From: Pseudoscleropodium purum
Taxonomy: Eukaryota; Streptophyta; Bryopsida; Hypnales; Brachytheciaceae
DNA length: 64,000 bases
Assembly: GCA_963969395.1 (NCBI GenBank)
Contig: OZ017796.1
Coordinates: 1,614,501 to 1,678,500 of the forward strand
Direction: 5' to 3'
Part shown: positions 46,215 through 59,314 of the stretch, piece after piece
How positions within the stretch are numbered: position 1 is the stretch's first letter
Layout: each line of letters starts with the position of its first letter
Notes under the pieces: model-generated
The model's database searches: none
Told to the model about the DNA's origin: nothing
Seen by the model: the letters and a program-made list of their open reading frames with translations, nothing else
Program-made: the position numbers and the translations under genes

Positions 46215-49200
46215 TCACTCACTTCGTTGAATCTTACAAATTGGAACATGTGCATCTGGGAAAACCACGAAGACAATCGAGAGAGGTGCAACTGAGATAG
46301 GGGCAGAATTATTCTTCACAGTTGGATCCATCTTGGGAAGATCTCCAGAAAATGTTACCTCAAGAGGTGTTCCATTTAGCAAAACAGTTTGGCTATGAAG
46401 ATCTTGGTTAGGAGCAGATAAATGATACTCAAATCTCGTCCTTGAGGGTTTCGACACCTTGAATTTTTTTGGTATAAGTTGGTATTTCAATTTCTTGTCG
46501 CTGTGTGACATTGGTTCGTCCATTGAATGAGATAAAAGGTTGGCAGCCACATTGACAGTGGAATTTGATAGGTTGATCAGCAGCAACGTAAGACCGCCCT
46601 GCAGAGACATGTGCCCATCAGAGCATATTGTATCGACAAAGAGAGGAAATTTTGCTCGAGAAGAAAGAACCTCTCAAAGGGTTCCAGCCTCTACCAAAGA
46701 TCGAAGATATTCACATTGCTTTGGGTGGCGTGAAAATCTTGTGCTTATATGAGCAGGTGATTAAGTTGGAGCTAGATTTCTATGTTTAACACGTACTTGA
46801 AGGATTAACATCTTGTTTGCTGGTATCATCTACAACCTAAGTGGATGTGTGGCTCACGTATCATGCCAAAAGCATTTATAAATCACATCGAGTGTTTCCC
46901 ATACCGTAATTGTGCCTTGTTGGCAATGCGCGTATGTTCTCAATTCCGGGTATCCTTCTAGTGTTGTTGATAACACTCTCGTCCCCATCAGATGCTTCCA
47001 TAGAAGAGCACTGCAATCATTTCCCCTAAAACTGTTAGAACCTGGTCAGAACATAAATTGCTTAGGCTATTAATACTCATAGCAAAAGGACTGTCAAGAA
47101 GTGATCAATCACTAGTATGCTGCAATGTTCGTAGAATCTTCGATGGTGGTTACCCTGTGCCTACGGAGATTTTACGCAGCTACGAGGGCAGCAGTTAATC
47201 AGAAGCACGCTATGTTCTTTGGGGACAGGGAGAACATTTTCCAAGCGACAGTCACTCGGAGAGAAGATACATTACTAACCTGTACATATCTGGATTCGGG
47301 TGGAAAGTGGTGGTGTTGAGCAGGCCATAGTTTCCGCCGATTAGAGTCTGACGACAGTAAACCTTGTTGTTGAAGGATGCAGCCATCCCTAATTGATCCA
47401 AATACCTGCTCAGCACAATCCATATTACTGGTACGTGTGAGAGAAGCCCTCATCAAGCCCGGAAGGAATTCGTTCAGCAAGATTCGTGGAAAAAAGACTA
47501 GTACCAAATCCTGTTTTGTAGATATTAGTGTCACCTCCCCAGGATTGAAATGATCATAGACAGAAAAAACGATTGAAAGTTTCTACCAGAGAGTGCATAC
47601 TGTGTACAATCTTGTTTGCTGGGCCACTCTAGAAATGAAACTCAACAGGTGGTTGGAAGTTGTACTGACCAGAAGCTGAAAACAAAAGCATCAGTTACAA
47701 GATGACGACCGCTGTTGTATGCTCCACCTGCTTCACCTATCCAAGCTGATGTTGACGGAGCAGTGCTTTGAAGAATATCCTGAACTGCACGTAAGCTACC
47801 TAATTGGTTGTCCAAGTAGTGGGGATTGAGAATCTTCTCCACCAAATCAGTGCTGGACCCTGCGTTTAGAGGGTAGAGTTAAATTGACATGTCTAACTTG
47901 AAAAAAGGTGAACTAATATTTCAGAGCCATAAGTAACCTCGATATAATAACACTGAAGCCATTTTAATTACTATCTGCACAAGTGCAAGAAAACCTTAAA
48001 GCAGATCAACCTTATCTCAAGGAGCTACACTATATATTCTATGTAATGTGGTCCACATTATTGGGAGCAATCTAAATTGTTTGAAAGCATCTTTACTCAG
48101 CGGGGCCACTTCAACTGAGAGACCCACATTATTTAAGCTACCCACACTATTTTACATATTATATAAACCATTGCTCAAATGAAAGAGCATGTACCCACAT
48201 AAATTGAAAAAGCATACATTATAGTGTAGATTTGAAATATAATTATTGCGGGCTTCTCTATTGAGCATTATATTATTCGATAATCCACACTACGTAGAAT
48301 TAAAGTGCACTGGCATATGCAACCTTGGCAAGAGAGCAGACCTGGTCCAAGATTATAAACATGGCTCGTAACTACATCCAGAACACCGGGGCCAGAGGCG
48401 TTAATGAATGTGGAAACCCATTGACGATCGAAGAATCCATCAGGTGCAATCAGCAGTGGCCGCCGAGTAGAACCTTCGTAAACAGTGTCGACTATCAAGC
48501 GAAGCTCACTCATATCTTGGGCATACTGCTCAGCTGAAACGGAAGTCCCCACACCACTTCCACTCAGCTCGTTCCCTGCAATTACAACTTCATTTGTTAA
48601 ATGTCTGTCTATAATTCCTCTTGGCATTTTAGCTTACGAAGTCCGTAGTTACTTGCTCATGTCAGTACCTAATGTCTCTGTAAGTATCTCTATGCAAATC
48701 TCCTAGCTCCTTCGGTGAAAAACACATGTGCACGTCAAATGATACGCAAACGGGATGTTTCAAAACGTAGTTGTTTACCCAGCTCCCATGCGACTATTTG
48801 GATGCCTTGCTGGACTGTAAACTCGATGAGGGACCGTGCATTAGAAGAATCCCAAGGACCCCAGGCATTGCTTACTTGTTGGCGATTGAATAAAGCATTC
48901 AGTCCAAAAGCGACAAGAGTTCTGCAAAAGAGCCAAAAACAAATAAGAAATTCTTCCTCAGAAACGATCAAACAGAAAGAACGAATTGGCAATCTAACTT
49001 CCAAGCATGAAATCAGGATGCCAGTTTCAATCTTGACATAATCACTCCAGACAAATCACTCAGAACAACCGCTGCAACCCCCGAATTTGAGACGAACTTT
49101 TGCTGCAGATGCTTTACCAGTCCACGATCAATCCATCAACCAGAGACTATCAGAAATGCATCTGTAACATCATACTTTTCCAGAATACTGCAAATCACGG

Positions 49201-50855
49201 GGGCTCATAGACTTCAAATTAATTAAACGTTCGCATACCCAGTTTTTGCGAACAATGCATTGAGAGCAATCCATCGCTCCATGGATAAACACCCTTCCCG
49301 AAATCCAAACATGTACGTCGGGTCTTTGATTATGGGCAGACACGTCTGTTCAGGAAGTAGTCCAACGTCGTAAACAATGTGGTCTTCCAGAGTTCCTCCA
49401 AGCCGGACCCAGAAGGGATATAAGGCTGAATACTCAAGCCATTAGAACAAGACCACCAACGCAAGTTAGCACATTCGAAAACCCTCCATCGTCCAAGACA
49501 GACAATGGAGAACGACAACAGATGTAAGTTTACCGAAATAATGTATTTGAAATAGAGTTTGCACAACCAGGAAAATATCATGCAATGGAGGACAAAGGTG
49601 GGAGATGCCACACCTGTGAGAGATTTCTCAAGCAACGGATGTGCGAGATCCTGCACAACCATGAGGACAAAAATATAGTTAAAATAAGAAGTCCGCAATC
49701 TGACGATACAACATGCATGTATAGTGCTTAACATGCATTTCACAAACATCACTACTCGGCTTGCAAACGCAAATCGTTCATAGCTGCTAACCCTAGTATC
49801 TTGATGTCAAATAAAGCAAGGTCATGAATGATACGAGACTGGTCATTCTGATCTGAAGGTCTTGAGATACATGGATACATGGACGAAGTAGATGAGGATA
49901 GTGACACCAACTACCTATCCTATATTGCCTTCAAGATAACCTTGCTGAACTCCTTGTGAGCGACATAAAGACAGCTGAGGTTGAAGAGACACAGAGTGAA
50001 GGCCACAAAGGATATGACAGAAAACTCTCCAAAGGCTGGCGTCAGTATTGAGGGAGAGAGGAAGCAGCGTCTCTGAGGATGTTAACGATACTGCCAAAGC
50101 TGAATATCTGTAGAGGAAGACACATGCTCGCATTGTTCATAGTGTTATGCGAGGACAACAATGCATCCCGCAGTTTTAGTGCATCTTTCTAAGACCTGAA
50201 CAAGGTGCTACAGAATCGATTCATTCAATTTATTAATTTAATTCTCCTGCGATGGTAAGAACCCTACATGAACTCTTCACATGTTTTCCCATTACAGGGA
50301 CTTCTATGTGAACTATTACAGGGACTTGTGGGTGTCAAGACGCAAAACTACAATGATCTGCGTACTACTCTGTTTCAGTCAATGCCCACACTATTCATCT
50401 AACGACCTGGAAATTCCTAATTAAGGCATTCGCAGAGAACGCGTTGGCAAAAAGGAACTTCATCTCACAAGCTGCAGGAGCAAACTTGATGTAAATAGTA
50501 GGAGCGATACACAGGATTAGGCAAAACAGGACCATGGCTAACAAGCGAGGAGAGCTGAAAAACTGAGCTTTGAATTCTGACTTACGAGGTTAAGAAGTGA
50601 AGTTTGACCCCAGGCACAAGTTCCATAGTCGCATTTATCAGGAGGCCACCAGTCCAAAGTTGCACACAAAAACGCCTCGTCCGTGGTAGCCAGGACAGCG
50701 CTGGCGTCCACTTCAACGACCAGTACATCATCAGCGACTGTCGCACACAAATTCGTGATATTAGAGCATTTGCGCAACGCGGATGTAGACAGGAGCATGG
50801 ACGTGAACAGCAGCCATAGAAACAACAGTCCCGCCATAGATGTGCACTTCAACAT
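46215..50855 (-). CDS. GH79 heparanase-like / beta-glucuronidase (plant AtGUS type; complete, 9 exons)
   Basis: Secreted family-79 glycosidase that, in plants, trims glucuronic acid from cell-wall arabinogalactan proteins. Minus-strand exons 50855-50586, 49650-49614, 49425-49239, 48921-48779, 48575-48342, 47859-47670, 47405-47280, 47010-46905 and 46598-46215 sum to 1677 nt (558 aa), in phase throughout. The start at 50855 (MLKCTSMAGLLFLWLLF) gives a signal peptide; an in-frame ATG further up at 50984 would spoil it. Motifs: FLCATLDWWPPDKCDYGTC near the N terminus, DLAHPLLEKSLT, WVRLGGTLEDHIVYDVG, IVAWELG|NELSGSG with the acid/base Glu215, SHVYNLGPG, and WIGEAGGAYNSGR with the nucleophile Glu333. 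The acid/base motif is split by an intron just before the Asn-Glu pair. C-terminal beta-domain present. The gene looks intact. Confidence 0.93.
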
Positions 50856-52892
50856 CTTCACTTCAGCCACGCGTGCTCGCGACCACACCAACACACTACT
50901 TATTGCGCCGAAACACAATCGAACCTTGAGATCATCGTCCCCGCGTTCCGTAATCTCAATCCTCCAACTGGTACTTAGCAACAATTTCTCCGCCGTGTAA
51001 TCTGTTTCGTTACGAACAATGCGTCACGAGATGTTTACTACCGAGTAGATTGCAATCGTCTCTGTTCAAGTACCGGTGTGCCTCGAGTATTAACTCCACA
51101 GAACGGCTGACACACAGCAACGGAGTGCACTGAGCTTCAATCCTCAAATTTGTACCGGACTAATTAAGGAAGCTCACAGCAACTTCTCGACAATAAAATA
51201 TCAGAAGAACTCGAATTGGGCTCTTTGGAAAACGACAAAGGTCTCTGCGAGGGGTCCTTAGCACATACGTGCACATGAAACCATGCCGATATGGAATTGC
51301 AAGTCGCAGAATCTGACTGCAAAAACAGAGGAACTGAGGAACAGGGGAGGCTGCTTACACGCACCATAGGAAAGGGAGCCCATGGCCGTATGAAGAACGC
51401 ACGGAGTTAGGGTTTGGGATTGTGTGACCGTGAAGTGATGAGCAGATACAGTACTTTGCGTATCTGGCAAATCACTTTCAATTACTTACAGATGGGCTCG
51501 CTTGCAGTATGCTCTACTCAAATTTTGAAGTAGGGTACGCACTGTTAAGAAATAAATATATTATCTTATATGCTTGCCATCTCATGGTAGGCTTTTAGTC
51601 AACTAGGGAATATTTTAGATCAATAGGAGAGAAGAACTATTCATCTTCTCTCTTTACTTCTTAAATACACATTAAATCATTCTTGCATACTTTGCTTGTT
51701 GCTCATTTTTGTGTTTTGTTTTATTTTTGCATTCACAACATGCACCAATAATTATCACTAATTACAACTGAGTAGAGTTGCTATCATTTAACCTGTAAAC
51801 GTCCAAATCCTTTTACAATATTGGTGATTTGTAAAAATCGTTTATAAGTGCTATTTGGAAGAATATTTTGGAATTGACATACAAATAGGAGTTGTAGATT
51901 TTGAGTTTTAGATTCCATCTGTATGATTAGATTCACAATTGTAGTGCTATCAATCTATCACCAATATTTTTTTATAAATTTTGAAAGGAAAATTTCTAAA
52001 TTCCTTTTAAGTTCAACTATAAGCAAAATCATTAGAAAAAAATCTAAACCTTGGGGAGGGCAATTAAGGATTCATTTTTCGGCACCCTATGGTACAAGTA
52101 TAGAAAAATAAAAAAATATTTATTTTTTAATAATTTTTTTTGAAAAAATATATGAAAAATATATATAAATATGAAAATTTGATGTAGCGTTGAAGTGGCA
52201 CAAGTAGTGCCACATCAACTACTTTTATTAAAAAATAATAAAAAACAGTTAAAATAATTTCAATTCCTCTCTAATTGCACTCAGGGGTTCAAAACTTGCA
52301 AACCTCCCAAGGGTTTAAATATTTTGTAATGATTATCATTTTTTGAATAAAACTTCTTGGAATAGATTTGGAACAAGGTTCTCTTGATATGGTGATTTTT
52401 TGAAATTTTTGTATTCTTTTAATCTAAAACATTACTTTTGCTAATCTAGTTTTGAACTAAAATCAATGCAATTTTTGGTTTGACACACTTCTACATTTGT
52501 AATTTTAGAAGAATATAAACTCTAGTGACACCAAATCCAACCATTGGATAGGATAACAACTTGATATAAGCATCTCCACAAATTAGATGACTTTCATCCA
52601 AGAAGTAATGAAAAAGAAAACTAAATGTCAATCTATTTGTCATCTAGATTTTGGACGTTAGAGTATTCCAAGGTTAATTCAAGGTTAACAAAATTCTAAT
52701 CGTACAAATGTAATCTACAACTCTTGTTTGTATGTTAATCCTAAAATAGCACTTTATAATGATTTTTCCTAAATTTTCAATCTTGGATAAGGATTTGGAT
52801 GATACAAATACAAATAATACAAATAATTTTAGAGTTTAATACAAATAATTTTTATTGATTTTATTTGCAATTGAAAGAGAATTCTAATGCAC
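50856..52892. other. GH79 upstream region and AT-rich spacer
   Basis: 50856-51540 is the probable promoter/5' leader of the GH79 gene (mixed composition, in-frame upstream ATG at 50984). From 51550 on it is AT-rich with no gene; a phrase at about 51780-51850 and 52650-52760 recurs in inverted orientation (ATTTGTAAAAATCG-like), hinting at another decayed foldback. Confidence 0.35.
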
Positions 52893-53860
52893 TATAGTAT
52901 GCATTGCTTAAACATTGTATAATTAACCCCTAAAGAACCAAATTGCATTTTTGGATATATAGAAATTTAGGTAAATGCATGTCACTAGAGATTTCTATAT
53001 TTTGACTCAAATTTTAATAGAAAGTAGGGACAACAAATATCTTTCATATGCACTAAATTTCATGACATTTGGAAATAGGAGTCAAAAGTTATAGCCTAAT
53101 ATGTTACTTTTTTGTAACTAGGTAGCTTGGGCAGATAAAAAAAATCACTTTTTTCAAAAAACAAAAATTTGAAATTGGTTTTCTAGAGTTAAATATATAT
53201 ATAGAAAGCTTTGAATCATTTCATTTTGATTAATGAGTCAAAAGTTATGAGGACTTTTTGTTTGTAGGTAGTTCTAGATTCTCTATTCTAAAATACTTTG
53301 AAATCCTTTATCTTATCCAATTTATTTTATTTAAAAAATAAAATAAAATCATAGGATGTAGATTGTTTACTACAATATTTCTAAAATTAGGATTGGCATT
53401 TTTCAATTCATTAATTAAATTCTTTATAATTTAATATTTTGAATTATTCTCTACTACTACCTACTTACTATTTTTTTCCTATATATTATACAATTCCAAA
53501 TGATTTGAAATTTTTCAAGCATATTGCCAACTTGTTTAGGAAAAATAATCCAAAGAAACACTACTATTTTGTTCATTTTTTTCGTTAAAGTGAGCTTGTA
53601 AAGTGAAGCTACCTAACTTTTCGCAAGGTAGAAAAAATGATAATGGTGAATTTGAATGCTTATATCACGTAATCCACACGGTGAAAATGTCTGAAATTTT
53701 TACCACATGATTTTGATACTACATATTACAAGATTCTACGGTCATATATGTCAAAAATTGTTTTTTTCAAAAATTTGGTACTTGTACTAAAAATGACAAT
53801 TTTTGTCTTTTGAGTGTTTTTGGTGAAAACATAGTCATAAAACTTTAGGATTAAGTTATG
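52893..53860. repeat. CACTA right-end fragment (relative of 23740-24717)
   Basis: Reverse-complement match to the right subterminal segment of the large CACTA element. It begins at a CACTATAG terminus-like motif, followed by TTAACCCCTAAA and CCAAATTGCATTTTTGG, and ends with GTGTTTTTGGTGAAAACATAG. Identity is about 70-75% by eye. No internal genes or palindromes, so a truncated or solo end. Confidence 0.6.
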
Positions 53861-54273
53861 AATTTTTCAAAATGTTACTCTAGGTGTACACTAAGCTTCT
53901 TAAACTTCTATATCTTGCATGATTGTAATCAATATATCTTGGTTATTGTGGTGCTTTTTGGAGGTGTCACATTTTGGACAATATTGATTGTAAGTGTACA
54001 TACTTTAGAAATTAAAGGGAGTCAAGATTATTATAAAAATATCATAGATTTGAATCAATTAAGTATAGACTACAAACAGAAAGAAGAATAAATATTACAA
54101 AAAAATGAGGGAATAAATGACCACAAAGAATGATTGCATAGCAATCATATCAAACACTTTTGACTACAAAATTACTTCAGGTCCCTGCAGTGATTGTTCT
54201 CAAGTCATTTATATAAATGACTACGGATATACCATCACCATCCATTTTTACTTTGGATGAGGAAATGGATGAA

Positions 54274-54278
54274 ACAAG
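54274..54278. other. Target-site duplication, left copy (ACAAG)
   Basis: ACAAG directly before the left LTR; its twin is at 59310-59314. Five bases is the usual copia duplication length. Confidence 0.9.
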
Positions 54279-54431
54279 TGATGGAATTCAAGAAGGATAC
54301 AAAAATGATATATATATCAACCACACCATGATGGATTTCAAGTACATGGTAGCTATTATAGTACTACCTAAATCTATAAACAATCACACCCTTTCAGTAC
54401 TACAACTAATGTCTAATTCTCTATTCTAACA
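54279..54431 (-). repeat. Copia left LTR (element 3' LTR)
   Basis: Plus strand runs TGATGGAATTCAAG to TATTCTAACA. Differs from the right LTR at CTATAAACAATC versus CTATGAACAGTC. Confidence 0.95.
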
Positions 54432-54479
54432 CTCCCACTGAATTTGATATTAGTTGTTTCATCTATAGCACCGATTTTG

Positions 54480-56737
54480 TTAATTTGGTGTGATCAATCC
54501 TTTGTGTTTTTGTGCTTTTGTACTTGATCTGGGACTTGTTGGTCGCGGACTTGATAGGTCATTTAGCCCCCATTGTATTCCTTTAGTTCTTACACCAAAA
54601 TTGTGTGTACACCATATATGTTTTGTTTTAGGAAGTGCTTTCGTTAATACATCCACTACCATAAGTTTTGTTGAACAATAATTTATCTTGATCTCAGATT
54701 TTTCTACATGTTCTCTTATAAAGTGATGACGTATTTCTATATGTTTTGTTCTTGCATGGTATTTGGGATTCTCAGTAAGTGCGATTGCACTTCTATTATC
54801 ACAATTTATTGTTATTGGTGATGTTTGAGGTTCTTGTATATCACCAAGGAGACTTCTCAACCACAAAGCTTCTTTCACAGCTTCAGTGCATCCCAAGTAT
54901 TCTACTTCAGTGCTGCTTAGGGCCATAGTATTTTGTCGCTTACTGCTCCAAGAAATTGCTGTACCATTAATTAAGAAAACATAGCCAGATGTAGATCTTC
55001 TTTTGTCAGTTTCTCCAGCCCAATCCGAGTCAATATATCCAACTAGGCTAATTAAATCTTCACTATTTAACTTTCCATCATAAGTCAAACAATAATCTAA
55101 TGTACCTTGTAAGTATCTCATTATGCATTTTACAGCCGTCCAATGAGAGGGTCTTGGATTAGATAAAAATTGGGACACTACTCCCACTGCATAGGCTATA
55201 TCGGGTCGTGTGCAAATCATTGCATACATCAAACTACCAACTGCACTTTGATATGGTATTTCCTCCATTGCTTGTTTTTCTTCTTTCGTTTTAGGACACA
55301 TTTCATTTGTTAGCTTAAGTCCAGTGGCAAAAGGCATATCAATGGGTTTACAATCTATCATATTGTATTTCTTTAAAACATTTTGTATATAATGTCTTTG
55401 GTTTAATTTAAGTTCTTGCTTTGAAAAGTTTCTCTCAATTTGAATTCCTAATAGAGATTGGACCGGACCTTGGTCCGTCATCTCAAATTCATCACTTAAT
55501 AATTTCTTATACTTTTGAATTAATTGTCTTTTCTCATTGCAAATTATTAAACAATCATCAATATAAATTGCAACAATCACTATGAGAGGTGGTTTTGAAT
55601 AAATATAAACATTTGAATCGGCTGAACTTACATGAAACCCAAAATCTTTCATGTAATTTCTAATTCGTTGATACCAATATCTTGCTAATTGTTTAAGTCC
55701 GTAAATTGTTTTATTTAATTTACAAACTAAATGTTCAAACCCTTTCCTAGCAAATCTAGGAGGTTGCATCATATATATGTCTTCATTTAAAACACCATTT
55801 AAGAATGCCGTTTTAACATCCATTAAATGTACTTCATATCCTTTCTCTGCTGCAATAGCAAGCAAAGTTCGAAGAGAAGTAATTTTACAACCGGAGAAAA
55901 TGTTTCATGAAAATCAAGTCTGGGCATTTGGAAAAACCCCTTTGCCACTAGCCTTGCGTTTTGTCTATCAACTACACCATCAGCTTTTAATTTCAATTTA
56001 AAAATCCATTTACATCCAATGGGTTTTCTATCTTTTGGTGGCTCAACTAATGACCATGTATCATTTTTTATCAAAGAATCATATTCTTGTTTTACAGCCT
56101 CCATCCATTGAGGTGCATCTTCTCTTTGTGAGGCTTCTTCGAGAGTTTTAGGTTCAATAATCAAGTCTGTAGAGGTTAAAGCTTGTATATAAGCTAAATA
56201 TTTGTTTCCACTTGTTTCAATGTTTTCTATAGCCTTTTTACTTAATTTACGAGCTCTGTGAGACTTTCTTACCCTGGTGGTTTCTTCAATTTGATCCGGT
56301 ATGTTTTCTATGGCATCATTTTGCTCATCAATGTCTTCAAATAAATTCTCAGGTAAAAATTGAATAGGATCAAACTCATTAATCTCATTAGTAGGGTCTT
56401 CACTTGTAATTTCATTGCCGTTCCTTGTTTCTTCAAGGTTTGTTGAACTTATCCCCGAGACATCAAAACTTTTGTCATCATAAGATAGTGATTCTTGCAC
56501 CAAGGAGATGGGTTCATTATTTGCTTCTAAGTTATTTGGAAGATGTACTTCCCCTACCTTGTTTTGTTGGAAAGGAAACATAATACTTCCTCCAGATATT
56601 GAATGAAAGTCCTTATTTAAGGATATATCCAAATTTTGTGATTTGGATAAGGGAATTTCTTCATTGAAGATAACATCCCTACTAACAATAATCTTCTGAC
56701 TTAGGATCATACAATCTATATCCTTTTGTGCTTTCAC
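54480..56737 (-). pseudogene. Copia pol, C-terminal part: reverse transcriptase and RNase H, frame broken twice
   Basis: 55865-54480 codes for reverse transcriptase (MDVKTAFLNG, IYGLKQ, VAIYIDDCLII) and RNase H (GYIDSDWAGETDKRRSTSGY, SSTEVEYLG, KHIEIRHHFIREH). 56737-55823 is the integrase/RT linker and the start of RT (GCKWIFKLKLKADG, ARLVAKGF). The two frames part at about 55884 in a short A run, where one base seems lost. The join to the upstream integrase frame at about 56690-56737 is also out of frame. An enzyme made from this copy would be truncated. Confidence 0.9.
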
Positions 56738-58559
56738 TATATCCTAGAAATTTACATTTCTTTGACTTATAATCTAATTTTTGTCTTACTTTGGTTGGTA
56801 TATGCACATATGCATCACATCCGAAGGTTCTTATATGCTTCAATGAAGGTTTAATTCCCAACCACACTTCTTCAGGAGTTTTATTTTCTAATGCACTATG
56901 TGCAAATCTATTTTGTAAGTAACATGCCGTAGAAATTGCTTTTGCCCAAAATTGATTTGGCAACTTTGAAAGATGTAACATACATCTTGCGCTTTCAACT
57001 AAACTTCTATTTTTCCTTTCAGCAACTCCGTTTTGTTCTGGAGTATAGGGAGCCGTTAATTCTCTTGCTATTCCATGCTTATTACAAAATTCTAACCAAT
57101 TTTTAGATACATATTCGCCACCATTGTCACTTCGTAACGTTTTGATTGTCTTTTGAGATTGGTTCTCAACTAAAGCTTTGAAGATTTTGAATTTATCTAA
57201 AACTTGAGATTTTTCATAAATGAAATACACAAAAGTTTTCCTTGAAAAATCATCGATAAAGGTGACAAAATATTTCATTTTACCATATGATAAGGTTTGC
57301 ATTGGTCCACACACATCAGAATGAACCAATTCTAATATTGTTTTAGTTCTTCTACTTTGACCAATAGGAAACTTAAGACGTTGTTGTTTTCCATACAAAC
57401 AACTTGGACAAAATACTAACTTTTGTTGTGGTATTAAGTCCAAGCCTTCAACCATTTGATGTTTAGACATTAATTTTAAATTTTGTTCACCAATGTGACC
57501 CATTCTATAATGCCAAACATTTAAATCAGATTTTGTTGGTATAGAAGAATTACCTATGTCTGAAATTGCATTTGCAATTATTGCATGCTCATTAATTTTG
57601 CAAGAAATATCTAACTTGTATAGATTTCTTTGCCGTTTTCCTGTGCAAACAATTTGATTAAGGGAATTTTCTTTGACAATACAAACATTTGACTTGAATG
57701 TAATATCATATCCAAAATCTGTAACTTTTCCCACTAAAATCAAATTGGTTTGTAGATTTGGCACATAGAGGATGTCATTTATACGTCGATTTTGTCCATT
57801 GGGTAAGTGGACTATGATAGATCCTTTTCCAATCACATCACAATAAGTGTTATCTGCTAGATAAACTTTTTCTGGATTTTCTATCTTTGTAAATTGAACG
57901 AACCAATTTCTATTTGGTGTTATGTGGTGTGATGCACCCGAATCCAAATACCAATTATTTGTTTCATTACTTGCATTTACTAAAGCAGCAATGAACAAAG
58001 TTGGTGGGTCTTTACTTGCTATGTTCAATTTAACTTCATTTGGTCTTCGTTCTTGTTTAGGGAGTTTGCAATCACTTGCAAAATGACCATATTTGTTACA
58101 ATTAAAACATTTAACTTTCTTAATGTTTTTTGTGAATTTGGGTGGTGGTCCACTCCTTTTATAGGTATTAAAACCTTTCTTCTTTTGAAAGTTGAACCTT
58201 CTTTTTGTATAAAACACACTTGATGATGATGATGACGATTCATTGTTGAAATGACCATCCGACTTTCTCCTTAATTCTTCCTGCAATAACTTTGACATTG
58301 CAATTGATAAGGTGATGCCAGCAGTGTTGCTTAAGACATCAACCACATTTTGGTATGATTGTGAAACACTTCCAAGAAATGTTTCAAGTTGTTCGTCTTC
58401 TTGAATTGTTGCGCCGACGGCAATCAATTCATCAAGAACTGACTTGAACATATGTATATGTTCGCTTATACTCTTATCATCATCCATTTTCAATTTAATG
58501 AATTTTCTTCTCAAATACACTCTATTTGATATGTTGCTAACTTGATAAATTGCTTGCAA
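56682..58559 (-). CDS. Copia gag C-terminal part, protease and integrase frame
   Basis: A frame of about 625 codons. Gag part with the zinc knuckle CFNCNKYGHFASDC; aspartic protease motif WYLDSGASHHIT; integrase zinc region (HYRMGHIGEQ, CPSCLYGKQQ); integrase catalytic residues in HSDVCGPM, LRSDNGGEYVS and TPEQNGVAERKNRS (D,D,E). It ends at the frame break into the RT part. The frame is preceded by the gag N-terminal piece, separated by one TAG. Confidence 0.95.
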   Translation of the reverse strand: MQAIYQVSNISNRVYLRRKFIKLKMDDDKSISEHIHMFKSVLDELIAVGATIQEDEQLETFLGSVSQSYQNVVDVLSNTAGITLSIAMSKLLQEELRRKSDGHFNNESSSSSSSVFYTKRRFNFQKKKGFNTYKRSGPPPKFTKNIKKVKCFNCNKYGHFASDCKLPKQERRPNEVKLNIASKDPPTLFIAALVNASNETNNWYLDSGASHHITPNRNWFVQFTKIENPEKVYLADNTYCDVIGKGSIIVHLPNGQNRRINDILYVPNLQTNLILVGKVTDFGYDITFKSNVCIVKENSLNQIVCTGKRQRNLYKLDISCKINEHAIIANAISDIGNSSIPTKSDLNVWHYRMGHIGEQNLKLMSKHQMVEGLDLIPQQKLVFCPSCLYGKQQRLKFPIGQSRRTKTILELVHSDVCGPMQTLSYGKMKYFVTFIDDFSRKTFVYFIYEKSQVLDKFKIFKALVENQSQKTIKTLRSDNGGEYVSKNWLEFCNKHGIARELTAPYTPEQNGVAERKNRSLVESARCMLHLSKLPNQFWAKAISTACYLQNRFAHSALENKTPEEVWLGIKPSLKHIRTFGCDAYVHIPTKVRQKLDYKSKKCKFLGYSESTKGYRLYDPKSEDYC

Positions 58560-58565
58560 TTCATC

Positions 58566-58880
58566 CTAGGCCTCTTTGGTCGTCGCAACTCTAGTGATGT
58601 GATGAAGACTTGAATTCTTCACACTATTAACCAGTATAGTGAGGGCAGACAGGTTTCTATCTTCCCAATCTACAATACTCCCCGGCCCAGTTGCAGGTAA
58701 GGGAGCAATGTTTGCCTCCATAGGGGCAATTGGTCTTCTTTCGCTTCCGTCAACAATAGACCATAGTTTTTCTTTCTTTAGAGTGAAAGTTATTCTAGTT
58801 CTCCATATAGAATAATTTTCCCCATCTAACTTATCAATATGACGTAATTCGTATGGAGAACTTTGAATATTCATTGTCAA
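58566..58880 (-). pseudogene. Copia gag N-terminal piece ending at a TAG
   Basis: Starts MTMNIQSSPYELRHIDKLDG, with DGENYSIWRTR and LWSIVDG typical of copia gag (UBN2/DUF4219-type). It stops at TAG 58566-58568, exactly where relatives have the W of a KEAWDEL-like motif; the same frame resumes immediately (DELQAIYQVSN). Confidence 0.9.
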
Positions 58881-59142
58881 ATTTTTATTTTATTTTATTC
58901 TTGTACAATTCTATTTATAATTGTACTCTCATTTTGTAAATGCAATTCATTTTGATCAATGTGTTCAACATGAGTTGAAAGAGTTTATTGAAGATTGCAT
59001 TTATAAATCTTAGATGATTCTCAACTTCACTTCTTTCTTCTTCAACAATTAGCAAGTTGAATACATCTACACTTGAGCATTCCGCTTTGCTTGTTGGAGG
59101 AAAACACATGATTAATTTGTTAAATTAAATTCATGTAATATT

Positions 59143-59156
59143 TCGCTTTGATACCA
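59143..59156 (-). other. Copia primer-binding site (initiator Met tRNA type)
   Basis: Minus strand TGGTATCAAAGCGA directly follows the element's 5' LTR; close to the TGGTATCAGAGC pattern common to plant copia elements. Confidence 0.85.
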
Positions 59157-59309
59157 TGATGGAATTCAAGAAGGATACAAAAATGATATATATATCAACC
59201 ACACCATGATGGATTTCAAGTACATGGTAGCTATTATAGTACTACCTAAATCTATGAACAGTCACACCCTTTCAGTACTACAACTAATGTCTAATTCTCT
59301 ATTCTAACA
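59157..59309 (-). repeat. Copia right LTR (element 5' LTR)
   Basis: Plus strand runs TGATGGAATTCAAG to TATTCTAACA; followed by the second ACAAG. Confidence 0.95.
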
Positions 59310-59314
59310 ACAAG

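Larger units (their letters stand above)
54279..59309 (-). mobile_element. Ty1/copia LTR retrotransposon, structurally complete, coding-defective
   Basis: Full structure seen: 153-bp LTRs (54279-54431, 59157-59309) differing at about two bases; target duplication ACAAG (54274-54278, 59310-59314); primer site TGGTATCAAAGCGA (minus strand) next to the right LTR, the initiator-Met type; purine tract AGTGGGAG next to the left LTR. Coding order gag, protease, integrase, reverse transcriptase, RNase H on the minus strand, as in copia. About 5.0 kb. Near-identical LTRs point to recent insertion, yet gag has a stop and pol has two frame breaks. Confidence 0.97.

Noticed and set aside
50855..50984. 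Upstream start codon of the GH79 gene at 50984
   Set aside because: It would put 43 mostly charged residues before the signal peptide; the start at 50855 (or 50837) fits a secreted enzyme.
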